Below, piece after piece: positions 15,356-23,131 of a DNA stretch of 36,076 nt. The translations under genes were made by a program, and so were the position numbers. Position 1 is the stretch's first letter. Every line of letters begins with the position of its first letter. The notes under the pieces are model-generated. The model had not been told where the DNA came from. It ran no database searches and was given only the letters and a program-made list of their open reading frames with translations. This stretch comes from Actinomycetes bacterium. Its GTDB lineage: Bacteria; Actinomycetota; Acidimicrobiia; Acidimicrobiales; RAAP-2. The stretch spans positions 1-36,076 of the forward strand of contig JAKBTL010000040.1 of assembly GCA_021844425.1 (NCBI GenBank). The letters are read 5' to 3'.

Positions 15356-16756
15356 GTGAGCGCGGCCTTGGGAGACGGTGCGATCGCATCGGATCCTCCG
15401 GCTCGCGAGCGACTGCTCACGCTGCGACTCGTCGCACTGCTCTCTGCGACGTTCGCAGGCGCCTACTACAGCAACATCGCGCTGGTGCCGCTTGGCGCGG
15501 TCCTCGATCACTTCCACACCTCCGTGGCCCTCGGCGCGCTCGTCCTCGGCGGCTTCGCCGTCCCACTCGCTGCAGCGACGCCCGTCGCCGCGTATGCGGG
15601 GGAAGCGATCGGCCTCACGCGGGCCCTCGCTCTGGCGGTGGGGATCGTCGCGCTCGGCTCGGCCGCAGCAGCCCTCGCCCCGAGCTTCGCCGTGCTCGTC
15701 GCGGTGCGCGTCGTCCAGGGCACCGCCGCGGCCGTCATCGTCCCAGCGGTGCTGATCCTCCTCGTCTCCACCTCCTCTGAGCGGGTACGGCCGCTCGCGC
15801 TGGGGATGTGGTCGTCGGTCAACAGCCTGGGCCGTCTGATCTCGTTCCCCGTCGGAGGAGCGCTCGCCTCCGCCGCAGGCTGGAGCGCGGTGTTCTGGTC
15901 GGCCGTGCCGATCTGTGGGCTTGCGTCGCTGGCGATCGCGCTCTTCGTGCCGCGCCGCGCCATGGCGCGCCCCCCGCTCGACCGCCGTGTTGCGGCTTCG
16001 TTGACGTTCGGGGCCGCACTCGTGCTCGGGGGCCTCACCGCGATCGCCACCGACCGGACGGGGCGGGTGGTCGGCGCGTGCCTCGGCGCAGCCGGTGCCG
16101 CGCTGCTCGTCGTCGCGTGGCGGCGGTCGCGCGGCCGGCCGGGAAGCCTCTTGCCGGTCGCGCTCTTTTCGACGCCGACCTTCGTGCGCAGCAGCGTCGG
16201 CGGCTTCGTGCAGATGGCGATGATCGTCGTGGACATCACGGGAGTGTCGTTGTTCTTGGTCCGTGGAGGAGAGGCGAGCACCGCAGTCGCCGGCCTGGTG
16301 GCGCTCGCCTTTCCCGCGGTCATGGTCGTCGCGTCGACCGTCGCGGGGGCGGCGATGGCCCGTCTCGGCGGGCGCCGCGTCTTTTGGATCGGCCTGGCCC
16401 TGCTCGCCGCAGGGCAAGGGGGGATCGCGGTCGCGCTCCGGCCCGGTGCAGGAGTGTCTGCGCTCCTCGTCGCGTCCCTGGGCGTCGCCGGGGGCGGAGC
16501 AGCGCTCGTGCAGACCTCGTCGGCGAGCGGCGCGACGCGGCCGGAGCATCGTGACGGGACCGCCGCGGTCGGCATCTTCAACCTCGTGCGGTTCTCGGGA
16601 ACTGCGGCAGGAGCGGCATGGCTCGCCATTGCCTTTTCCGTCGGGACCAGCTATCGAGCGCTGTTCCTCAGTGCAGCCGCCACCGTCGGCGCGGTGCTGG
16701 CGCTCACTGCGGTGCTCGGTCGTCGCCCGCGGGCCCTGGAGCGCCGATGTCCTTGA
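15356..16756 (+). CDS. MFS transporter (DHA2-like drug/metabolite exporter), C-terminus formed by the ubiD duplication
   Basis: A 466-residue multi-spanning membrane protein of the major facilitator superfamily. The segment VAVRVVQGTAAAVIVPAVLILL, then LALGMWSSVNSLGRLISFPVGGALASAAGWSAVFW, matches the conserved motifs of the DHA2 (14-helix) drug:H+ antiporters. It may export a pathway intermediate or toxic aromatic. GTG 15356 lies just after the livF stop, so it is probably in the liv operon. The last codons (RCP and stop) come from the left edge of the duplicated ubiD segment that starts at 16745, so the original C-terminus may have been replaced. The loss looks small because the final helix is complete. 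Confidence 0.85.
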   Translation: MSAALGDGAIASDPPARERLLTLRLVALLSATFAGAYYSNIALVPLGAVLDHFHTSVALGALVLGGFAVPLAAATPVAAYAGEAIGLTRALALAVGIVALGSAAAALAPSFAVLVAVRVVQGTAAAVIVPAVLILLVSTSSERVRPLALGMWSSVNSLGRLISFPVGGALASAAGWSAVFWSAVPICGLASLAIALFVPRRAMARPPLDRRVAASLTFGAALVLGGLTAIATDRTGRVVGACLGAAGAALLVVAWRRSRGRPGSLLPVALFSTPTFVRSSVGGFVQMAMIVVDITGVSLFLVRGGEASTAVAGLVALAFPAVMVVASTVAGAAMARLGGRRVFWIGLALLAAGQGGIAVALRPGAGVSALLVASLGVAGGGAALVQTSSASGATRPEHRDGTAAVGIFNLVRFSGTAAGAAWLAIAFSVGTSYRALFLSAAATVGAVLALTAVLGRRPRALERRCP

Positions 16757-16781
16757 CGTAAGAATCTTGACGTAGAAGAAT
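16753..16781 (+). promoter_or_regulatory. Putative ubiD copy B promoter with tandem CTTGACGTA motifs
   Basis: Identical to the leader of copy A. TTGACG at 16753-16758 overlaps the MFS stop codon, and AAGAAT lies 17 bases on. Because the leader is inside the duplicated segment, both ubiD operons should respond to the same signal unless read-through from the liv operon dominates here. Confidence 0.45.
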
Positions 16782-16843
16782 CTAGATCGTCTTCGGCCGG
16801 TGCACTAGGTCGCCGGTCTCCTGACCCGGAGGGGTGGTAATCG

Positions 16844-18316
16844 ATGTCAGCTTCCGAGCGGTACTCCCAGGACGAGCTCGGCAGGAGTCTTCACGAGTTC
16901 ATCGACTTCCTCGACAAGCACCACCCCGGTGAGGTGCTGCGGGTGGAGAGGGAGGTCGACCCGGTCTTCGAGGTGACCGCGGCGCTGTGGCGTCTCGAGA
17001 ACGAGCGGCGGTTCCCGCTCGTGGTCTTCGAGAACGTGAAGGGGTCGAAGATCCCCTGCGTGACCAACGTGCACGCGAGCTTCCCCCGCCTCGCCCTCGC
17101 CCTCGGGCTCCCGATCGATGCCACGCCCCGGGACTTCATCTTGGAGTACATGAGCCGGGAGGACCACGCGATCGAGCCGCGCCTCGTCGACGCGGCGTCG
17201 GCCCCTTGCAAGCAGGTCGTGATGACCGGCGACGACGTCGACGTGACGGCGCTGCCGACGCTCAAGTACCACGAGCTCGACTCGGGCCAGGTCGACCCGG
17301 GCTTCGAGGCGTTCCAGGGCCGCTACTTCACCTTGGGCTACGAGATCATGAAGGACCCCGACACCGGGGTGCGCAATGCCGGCATCTACCGCCTGCAGGT
17401 GAAAGGGCGCAACAAGCTCGGCATCCAGATCTCCGAGACCGCGCACGGCCACTACATCATGCAGAAGAACCTGCGCCAGGGCCGACCCACCCCGATGGCC
17501 GTTGCCATCGGGCTCCATCCGACCGTCGAGCTCGGCTTCCTCTCGTTCACCGGCATCGACGTCGACGAGTTCGCGATCGCGGGCGCCATGCTCGGTGAGC
17601 CTCTCGAGATGGTGAAGTGCGAGACCATCGACGTCGAGGTGCCCGCCCAGGCCGAGATCGTCCTCGAGTGCGAGATCCACCCGACCGAGCGCGAGCCCGA
17701 GGCGCCCTTCGGCGAGTACCCGGGCACCTACGGCCCCGAGCGGCTGAACCCGGTCGTCTACGTGAAGGCGATCACGATGCGCCGGGACGCCTACTACCAG
17801 AGCTCGTTCGTCGGACACCGAGACAACCTGCTCTTGTCCGGGGTGACCCGCAACAGCCAGATCTACAAGAGCTGCCGCCTCGCCTCGGGCGCGGTCACCT
17901 CGGTCTACGTGCCCCCCTCGGGCCGCTCCCGCTACATCTGCTACGTCCAGATGGACAAGGTGATCGAAGGAGACCCGAAGAACGCCGCGATGGCCGCGTT
18001 CGCCGCGGATCCGTTCTTGAAGTACGTCGTCGTCGTCGACGCCGACGTCGACATCACCAACGACTCGGAGGTCTGGCACGCCATCGCGACCCGGGTGCGC
18101 TTCGACCACGACGCCTTCGTCGTCTCCTACTCGCGCGGCTCACCCCTCGACCCGGCGTCCTACGACCCGGCGGGAGGCTCACACCTCGTGACCAAGGTCG
18201 GCATCGACGCCACGAGGAAGGCGAACTACCAGCCCGAGATCTCGACCCCAGGCGTCGACAGCGTCGACCTCGACGCCGTCTTCGGCGACCTCTGGCAACA
18301 GGTCCGCCAGGACTGA
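16844..18316 (+). CDS. UbiD-family prenylated-FMN-dependent (de)carboxylase, copy B
   Basis: Its 490 residues are identical to the protein at 4390-5862, including Asn178/Arg183 (NAGIYR) and Glu286/Glu291 (EAPFGE). Here it heads operon B and is followed after 17 bases by the FAD subunit of a molybdenum hydroxylase. A canonical ubiX closes the operon, which would supply prenyl-FMN to both copies. The absence of even synonymous change means the duplication is very recent, is maintained by gene conversion, or is an assembly error. The functional reading is as for copy A. Confidence 0.92.
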   Translation: MSASERYSQDELGRSLHEFIDFLDKHHPGEVLRVEREVDPVFEVTAALWRLENERRFPLVVFENVKGSKIPCVTNVHASFPRLALALGLPIDATPRDFILEYMSREDHAIEPRLVDAASAPCKQVVMTGDDVDVTALPTLKYHELDSGQVDPGFEAFQGRYFTLGYEIMKDPDTGVRNAGIYRLQVKGRNKLGIQISETAHGHYIMQKNLRQGRPTPMAVAIGLHPTVELGFLSFTGIDVDEFAIAGAMLGEPLEMVKCETIDVEVPAQAEIVLECEIHPTEREPEAPFGEYPGTYGPERLNPVVYVKAITMRRDAYYQSSFVGHRDNLLLSGVTRNSQIYKSCRLASGAVTSVYVPPSGRSRYICYVQMDKVIEGDPKNAAMAAFAADPFLKYVVVVDADVDITNDSEVWHAIATRVRFDHDAFVVSYSRGSPLDPASYDPAGGSHLVTKVGIDATRKANYQPEISTPGVDSVDLDAVFGDLWQQVRQD

Positions 18317-18333
18317 GGGCGGGGAACGTCACG

Positions 18334-19209
18334 ATGAAGCCAGCACCGTTCGAGTACGTCGCGGCGCGTAGCCTCGACGAGGCGCTTGCCGCTCTTGCCG
18401 ACGCAGGCGAGGGTGGCAAGGTGCTCGCAGGAGGGCAGAGCCTCGTCCCGCTCCTCGCCCTCAGGCTTGCTCGGCCCGACGTCTTGGTGGACGTCAACCA
18501 GGTCGCAGGGCTCGACCGGGTCGTCGTCGACGACCATCGTCTCGTCATCGGGGCATTGGCTCGCCACCGGGCTGTCGAGCTCGACGAACAGGTGCGCAGA
18601 GCGTTCCCGCTCGTGAGCGCGGCCGCTGCGAAGATCGGCCACGTCGCCATCCGTAACCGCGGGACCGTCGGGGGCAGCGTCGCGCACGCCGACCCCGCCG
18701 CCGAGTGGCCGGCACTGCTCCTCGCGCTCGACGGCGAAGTGGAGGTCGCGAGCCCACGCGGTCGGAGAGTGGTGAGTGCCGGCGACCTCTACGCTGGCTA
18801 TCTGACCACGACGCTCGAGGTCGACGAGGTCGTGTGTGAAGTGCGTGCCACGCTTCCCGAAGGACGAACGGGCACGAGCTTTCTCGAGCTCGCCCGAAGG
18901 GAGGGCGACTTCGCGATCGTCGGGGTCGCTGCGGTTCTTGCGATCGAGGGAGACGAGGTGCGCCACTGTCGCCTTGCGCTCAGCGGGGTCGGATCCACCC
19001 CGGTGCGCGCGCGAGGGGCCGAGGAGCTGCTGGCCGGCGCTGCGGCGGACGACGCCGCGATCGCCGCGGCCGCTCGGGAGGTCGTGGAGGAGATCGATCC
19101 TCCCGGCGACATCCACGGCTCGGCTGACTATCGCAGGAAGGTCGCGGGGGTGCTCGTGCGCCGGGCGCTCTCAGCGGCGCGTGACGAGATCGGAAGGATG
19201 GTGGCGTAG
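18334..19209 (+). CDS. Molybdenum hydroxylase FAD-binding medium subunit (CoxM/HcrB-like)
   Basis: A 291-residue protein of the CO-dehydrogenase flavoprotein family. It passes electrons from the iron-sulfur subunit to an external acceptor through FAD. FAD-binding motifs are AGGQSLVPLLALRLARP near residue 33 and TVGGSVAHADPAAEWPALLLAL near 110; the C-terminal domain contains LALSGVGSTPVRA. The 4Fe-4S insertion typical of 4-hydroxybenzoyl-CoA reductase beta subunits is not apparent, so that specific enzyme is disfavoured. ATG 18334 is supported by the upstream ggcgggga. Its TAG stop shares one base with the next GTG. Confidence 0.93.
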   Translation: MKPAPFEYVAARSLDEALAALADAGEGGKVLAGGQSLVPLLALRLARPDVLVDVNQVAGLDRVVVDDHRLVIGALARHRAVELDEQVRRAFPLVSAAAAKIGHVAIRNRGTVGGSVAHADPAAEWPALLLALDGEVEVASPRGRRVVSAGDLYAGYLTTTLEVDEVVCEVRATLPEGRTGTSFLELARREGDFAIVGVAAVLAIEGDEVRHCRLALSGVGSTPVRARGAEELLAGAAADDAAIAAAAREVVEEIDPPGDIHGSADYRRKVAGVLVRRALSAARDEIGRMVA

Positions 19210-19709
19210 TGAGCGAGCGTAGGACGGTCACGGTGGAAGTGAACGGTGAGCGGCGGTCCGGCTCCGTGGAGCCGCGGACGACGCTCGCCGACTTCCTGCG
19301 AGACGAGCTGGGTCTCACCGGCACCCATCTCGGCTGCGAGCACGGGGTGTGCGGCGCCTGCACGGTGCTGCTCGACGGGCGCAGTGTGCGCTCCTGCCTG
19401 ATGCTCGCCGTCCAGGCCGACGGCTGCAGCCTGCGCACGGTGGAGGGCCTCGCCGCAGAGGGTGGCGAGCTCCACCCCGTCCAGGAGGCCTTTTCCGCGG
19501 AGCACGGCCTCCAGTGCGGGTTCTGCACCCCCGGGTTCCTCATGGCGACGCTCGAGCTCCTCAGCGAGTCGCCGCAGCCTTCCGAAGAGCAGATCCGCAG
19601 CCATCTCTCGGGGAACCTGTGCCGGTGCACCGGGTACCACCACATCGTCAAGGCGGTGCTCCGAGCAGCCGAGACGATGCGTGGCGACGTCGCAGCCAGC
19701 CGGGCCTGA
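19209..19709 (+). CDS. Molybdenum hydroxylase 2Fe-2S small subunit (CoxS-like)
   Basis: A 166-residue protein with both expected clusters. The plant-ferredoxin-type cluster uses Cys43, Cys48, Cys51 and Cys63 (GCEHGVCGAC...C). The helical-domain cluster uses Cys103, Cys106, Cys138 and Cys140 (CGFC...CRCTGY). It transfers electrons between the Mo centre and FAD. Length and motif order match the family exactly. GTG at 19209 overlaps the previous stop by one base. It is the only iron-sulfur subunit gene in the window, although three large-subunit genes are present. Confidence 0.96.
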   Translation: MSERRTVTVEVNGERRSGSVEPRTTLADFLRDELGLTGTHLGCEHGVCGACTVLLDGRSVRSCLMLAVQADGCSLRTVEGLAAEGGELHPVQEAFSAEHGLQCGFCTPGFLMATLELLSESPQPSEEQIRSHLSGNLCRCTGYHHIVKAVLRAAETMRGDVAASRA

Positions 19710-19722
19710 GGCAGGTGCGGGG

Positions 19723-22191
19723 ATGACCGAGCCAGGGACCGCGAACGCCCGAGCAGCCCGACGCGTGCCGATCGAGAGCGTTCGCCCGCATCAGTTCGTA
19801 GGCCAGCGCCTTCGTCGCAAGGAGGACGCGCGGCTGGTCTCGGGAAAGGGGCGCTACCTCGCGGACCTCGTGGTTCCCGGGATGCGCCACGCGGCCGTCC
19901 TGCGCAGTCCGGTGCCCCACGGCCGCATCGCCGCATTCGACGCCTCCGAGGCGCTCGCGCTCGACGGCGTGGACGCCGTCTTCACCGGCCGAGATCTCCT
20001 CGGGAAGGTCGGACCCTTCGTCGAGGGCGGGCGCCTGGAGATCTCGCCGGTGTTCCTGGACAAGGTCGGCCCCGAAGTCAAGCCTCACGCCATGCCGGTG
20101 CTGGCGGCCGAAGACGTGCACTTCGTCGGGCAGCCGGTGGCGGTGGTGGTGGCAGCCAGCCGCTATCTCGCCGAGGACGCGCTCGAGCTCATCCGAGTGG
20201 ACTACGAGGAGCTCCCGGTCGTGACCGACCCGGAGGCTGCGCTCGCTCCGGGCGCGCCGGTGCTCCACGGACACCTGGGCGACAACGTCGCCGCGCACTT
20301 CGTCGTCGAATCGGGGGACGTCGATGCGGAGCTCGATAGAGCGCCGCACGTCTATCGCGGCCGTTTCGAGGTCGGACGGCAGGCGTCGAACGCGATGGAG
20401 CCCCGGGGCGTGCTCGCGACGTCGGACGACGGCACGGGCGATCTCACGGTCTGGTGCACGAGCGCTCGACCACATCTGGTGCGCACGTTTCTCTCCGAGA
20501 TGCTCGGGATTCCGCTCGACCGGATCCGCGTGATCAGTCCCGACATGGGAGGCAGCTTCGGCACCGGCGTGTTCAGCGAGGACTTCCTGATCCCCTTCGT
20601 CGCTCGCGAGCTTGGTCGCCCCGTCCGCTGGGTGGAGGACCGCAGTGAGAACCTGCTCGTGACGCGCCACGGTCGCGACCAGGTGCACCTCGTCGAGGTC
20701 GGCTACGACGACGACGGTCGGATCCTCGCCCTGAAGGACCGCTTCCTCGTCGACGCCGGCGCGTACAACCAGTACGCGATCACCGTGTCGTACAACGCCG
20801 CCGCCCATGCCCGGAACCAATTCGACATTCCCGCGGTCCGGCTCGAAGGGTTGAACGTTCTCACGAACAAGGCGCCCGTCGCGCCGGTGCGCGGTGCAGG
20901 GCGGCCCGAGGTGACGTTCATGATGGACCGGGTCGTCGACATCGTGGCGCACGAGACGGGCATCGACCCGGTGGAGTGCCGGCGGCGCAACCTGGTGCGC
21001 CCCGAGCAGATGCCGTACCACGCCGGCATCCCGTACCGCGACGGCGTCGACATCGTCTACGACCGGGCGGATTTCCCCGCCCAGCTCTCCCAGCTCTGCG
21101 ATCTCGTCGACTACGCGGCATTTCGCAAGGAGCAGGCCGAGGCGCGCCGCGAGGGAAGGCGGCTCGGCATCGGCTTCTCGAGCTACATGGAGGGCTCGGG
21201 GTTCGGGCCGCACGAAGGGGCCGTCGTCCGAGTGGACACGAACGGGCACGTGACGGTGTACACGGGTGCGAACGCCCACGGGCAAGGCCTGGCGACCACC
21301 CTCGCGCAGGTGTGCGCCGATCAGCTCGGGGTGACCCCCGAGGACGTGACGGTGCGCATGGGCGACACGAGCTTCATCCCCTACGGGATCGGGACGTTCG
21401 CGAGCCGAAGCGCCGTGACCGCCGGCACCGCCACGGGCGTGGCGGCGGGGCTGGTCCGCGAGAAAGCGCTCGCGATCGCAGCAGAATTGCTCGAGGTGTC
21501 GTCTTCGGACCTCGAGCTCGAGGAGGGCACGGTCAGGGTTCGCGGGACGCCGAGCCGCGAGGTGAGCCTCGGCGACGTCGCCCGGGCCGCGGCGCCTGGA
21601 CCGCGCAGCCGTCTGCCTGCGGGGATGGAGCCGGTGCTCGAGGCGGAGCACTACTACGTGCCGCCGTCCGTCACGTGGTCGTCGGGGACGCACGCCGCGG
21701 TGGTGGAGGTCGACGAGGAGACGGGCTTCGTGCGAGTCCTCCGGTACCTGACGGTCGACGATTGCGGGCAGATGCTGAACCCGACCATCGTGGAGGGTCA
21801 GGTGCACGGTGGGGTGGCGCTCGGTCTCGGCGAGGCCCTCACCGAAGAGGTGATCTACGACGCGACCGGGCAGCCGCTCACCGGCACGTACATGGACTAT
21901 CTGCTCCCGACCACGGCCGAGACCCCGCCGATCACCGTCGCGCACCAGGTGTGCCCCTCAGAGGTGAACCCCTTCGGGATCAAGGGATGCGGGGAGGGCG
22001 GGGCCGTCGGGCCCCCCGCCGCGATCGCCAACGCCATCGTCGACGCCCTGCGCCCCCTGGACGTCCGGATCTCCCGTGTGCCGATCCGTCCTGAGCGCCT
22101 CCTCGAGCTCATCGAGGTCGCCAAGGCGGGATCGGCGCATGACGGTGGGGTGGGAGCTCTCGAGGACGGCGGGGCAGGATCGCGCTCGTGA
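19723..22191 (+). CDS. Molybdenum hydroxylase large (Mo-binding) subunit, XDH/CoxL family, no. 2
   Basis: An 822-residue catalytic subunit, the partner of the two preceding genes. The hammerhead domain starts near residue 26 (QFVGQRLRRKEDARLVSG). Mo-site motifs are present with unusual residues: DMGGSFGTG replaces the usual GGGFG, and APVRGAGRPE replaces xPYRGAGRPE, so a normally conserved tyrosine is Val. The active-site Glu in GCGEGGAVGPPAAIANA is kept. The CoxL CO-oxidising loop is absent. Closely related in layout to the protein at 6416 (shared GTFASRSAVTAG and DYLLPT segments), indicating a paralogue pair. It overlaps the ubiX start. Substrate is unknown; N-heteroaromatic ring hydroxylation or aldehyde oxidation is typical. 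Confidence 0.93.
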   Translation: MTEPGTANARAARRVPIESVRPHQFVGQRLRRKEDARLVSGKGRYLADLVVPGMRHAAVLRSPVPHGRIAAFDASEALALDGVDAVFTGRDLLGKVGPFVEGGRLEISPVFLDKVGPEVKPHAMPVLAAEDVHFVGQPVAVVVAASRYLAEDALELIRVDYEELPVVTDPEAALAPGAPVLHGHLGDNVAAHFVVESGDVDAELDRAPHVYRGRFEVGRQASNAMEPRGVLATSDDGTGDLTVWCTSARPHLVRTFLSEMLGIPLDRIRVISPDMGGSFGTGVFSEDFLIPFVARELGRPVRWVEDRSENLLVTRHGRDQVHLVEVGYDDDGRILALKDRFLVDAGAYNQYAITVSYNAAAHARNQFDIPAVRLEGLNVLTNKAPVAPVRGAGRPEVTFMMDRVVDIVAHETGIDPVECRRRNLVRPEQMPYHAGIPYRDGVDIVYDRADFPAQLSQLCDLVDYAAFRKEQAEARREGRRLGIGFSSYMEGSGFGPHEGAVVRVDTNGHVTVYTGANAHGQGLATTLAQVCADQLGVTPEDVTVRMGDTSFIPYGIGTFASRSAVTAGTATGVAAGLVREKALAIAAELLEVSSSDLELEEGTVRVRGTPSREVSLGDVARAAAPGPRSRLPAGMEPVLEAEHYYVPPSVTWSSGTHAAVVEVDEETGFVRVLRYLTVDDCGQMLNPTIVEGQVHGGVALGLGEALTEEVIYDATGQPLTGTYMDYLLPTTAETPPITVAHQVCPSEVNPFGIKGCGEGGAVGPPAAIANAIVDALRPLDVRISRVPIRPERLLELIEVAKAGSAHDGGVGALEDGGAGSRS

Positions 22192-22889
22192 CCGTGTCCC
22201 GGCAGGCAGCCGAACGGGCTCCAGGGCCTGCGAGCACGTCCGAGCGCCCGGGCCCCGACGGTGTGGAGGGCGGCCGCGAGGTGCGCAGGGTCATCGTGGG
22301 AATGACCGGGGCAAGCGGGGCAATTTACGGCATCCGGCTGCTCGAAGCGCTGCGAGACGAGCCGATCGAGGTCCACCTCGTGATGAGCGAGTGGGCGCGC
22401 AAGACGATCGTGCTCGAAACTGACTACCGTGCTGCCACCGTGGCCAAGCTGGCAGACGTCGTGTACCCCGAGGACGACATGAGCGCGCCGGTGGGGAGCG
22501 GGTCGTTCCTTGCGGACGGGATGATCGTCGCCCCTTGCAGCATGAAGTCCCTCGCGGCGATCGCCAACGGGCTCTCCCAGAACCTCCTCCACCGCGCTGC
22601 GGACTGCACGTTGAAGGAGCAGCGCAAGCTTGTGCTCTTGGTGCGCGAAGCGCCCCTGTCGGTCATCCACCTCGAGAACATGCTGCGCGTGGCCCGCGCG
22701 GGGGCGATCGTCAGCCCTCCGGTTCCAGCCTTCTACGCGCGCCCGCGGTCCCTCGACGAGATGGTGGACCACACGATCGGGCGGCTGCTCGACCACTTCG
22801 GCATCGAACGCGGGATGGTCCGGCGGTGGGACGGGAGACGCCAGCGTCTCGAGCAGGCGGCCGACGGAGTCGTGCCCGCCGACGGCTGA
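22188..22889 (+). CDS. ubiX: Flavin prenyltransferase UbiX
   Basis: UbiX transfers a dimethylallyl group to FMN to make prenyl-FMN, the cofactor of UbiD. The canonical motifs are all here: VGMTGASGAIYGIRLLEAL, GSFLADGMIVAPCSMKSLAAIANG, RAADCTLKEQRKLVLLVREAPLS, IHLENMLRVARAGA and FYARPRSLDEMVDHTIGRLLD. The start at GTG 22188 overlaps the previous stop and gives 233 residues with a ~31-residue low-complexity lead; GTG 22281, after GAGGGCGG, gives a more usual 202 residues and may be the real start. Last gene of operon B. Its stop lies inside a 23-bp tandem repeat. Confidence 0.93.
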   Translation: MTVSRQAAERAPGPASTSERPGPDGVEGGREVRRVIVGMTGASGAIYGIRLLEALRDEPIEVHLVMSEWARKTIVLETDYRAATVAKLADVVYPEDDMSAPVGSGSFLADGMIVAPCSMKSLAAIANGLSQNLLHRAADCTLKEQRKLVLLVREAPLSVIHLENMLRVARAGAIVSPPVPAFYARPRSLDEMVDHTIGRLLDHFGIERGMVRRWDGRRQRLEQAADGVVPADG

Positions 22890-22938
22890 GCGCGCCGAGC
22901 GCCGACGGCTGAGCGCGCCGAGCGCCGACGGCTGAGCG
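22878..22938. repeat. 23-bp tandem repeat across the ubiX stop
   Basis: Two perfect 23-bp units and most of a third contain gccgacggctgagcg. The first unit carries the ubiX stop codon (22887-22889), so the last two codons of ubiX are encoded by repeat sequence. Confidence 0.88.
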
Positions 22939-22975
22939 TGCGGACGCTCGCCTCCATGTCCCAGCCGTGACCCTG

Positions 22976-23044
22976 CCACACGGCCCAGCCCCGGATGCCC
23001 CGCCCCACACGGCCCAGCCCCGGACGGCCCCGCGCCACACGGCC
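22976..23044. repeat. 29-30-bp imperfect repeat upstream of the LLM gene
   Basis: Blocks beginning ccacacggcc start at 22976, 23005 and 23035 and share ccacacggcccagccccgga in the first two. This fills the intergenic space between operon B and the operon C promoter. Confidence 0.75.
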
Positions 23045-23095
23045 GACAGGCCGCGTCTCGTCATGGTCGCGACAGGATTTCTTCATTCACGCTTT

Positions 23096-23125
23096 CTTGA
23101 CATCAAGAGATAACGCTGGTATCGT
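23096..23125 (+). promoter_or_regulatory. Operon C promoter with MarR-type operator
   Basis: CTTGACATCAAG (23096-23107) is identical to the dyad before livK. TTGACA at 23097-23102, a 17-base spacer and TATCGT at 23120-23125 form a good promoter. The ATG of the LLM gene is six bases after the -10 box and has no Shine-Dalgarno, so the mRNA is probably leaderless. Confidence 0.78.
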
Positions 23126-23131
23126 CCTCCC

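Larger units (their letters stand above)
16745..18322 (+). repeat. 1578-bp direct duplication, copy B (ubiD plus leader)
   Basis: Partner of the repeat at 4291-5868. The left edge falls inside the last codons of the MFS gene and the right edge six bases after the ubiD stop, just before the coxM-type gene. Recombination between the copies would delete the 12,454 bp that hold operon A beyond ubiD, marR, livKHMGF and the MFS gene. Confidence 0.95.

Noticed and set aside
18334-22191. 4-hydroxybenzoyl-CoA reductase (HcrABC)
   Set aside because: The FAD subunit appears to lack the 4Fe-4S insertion of HcrB, and no CoA ligase is present.
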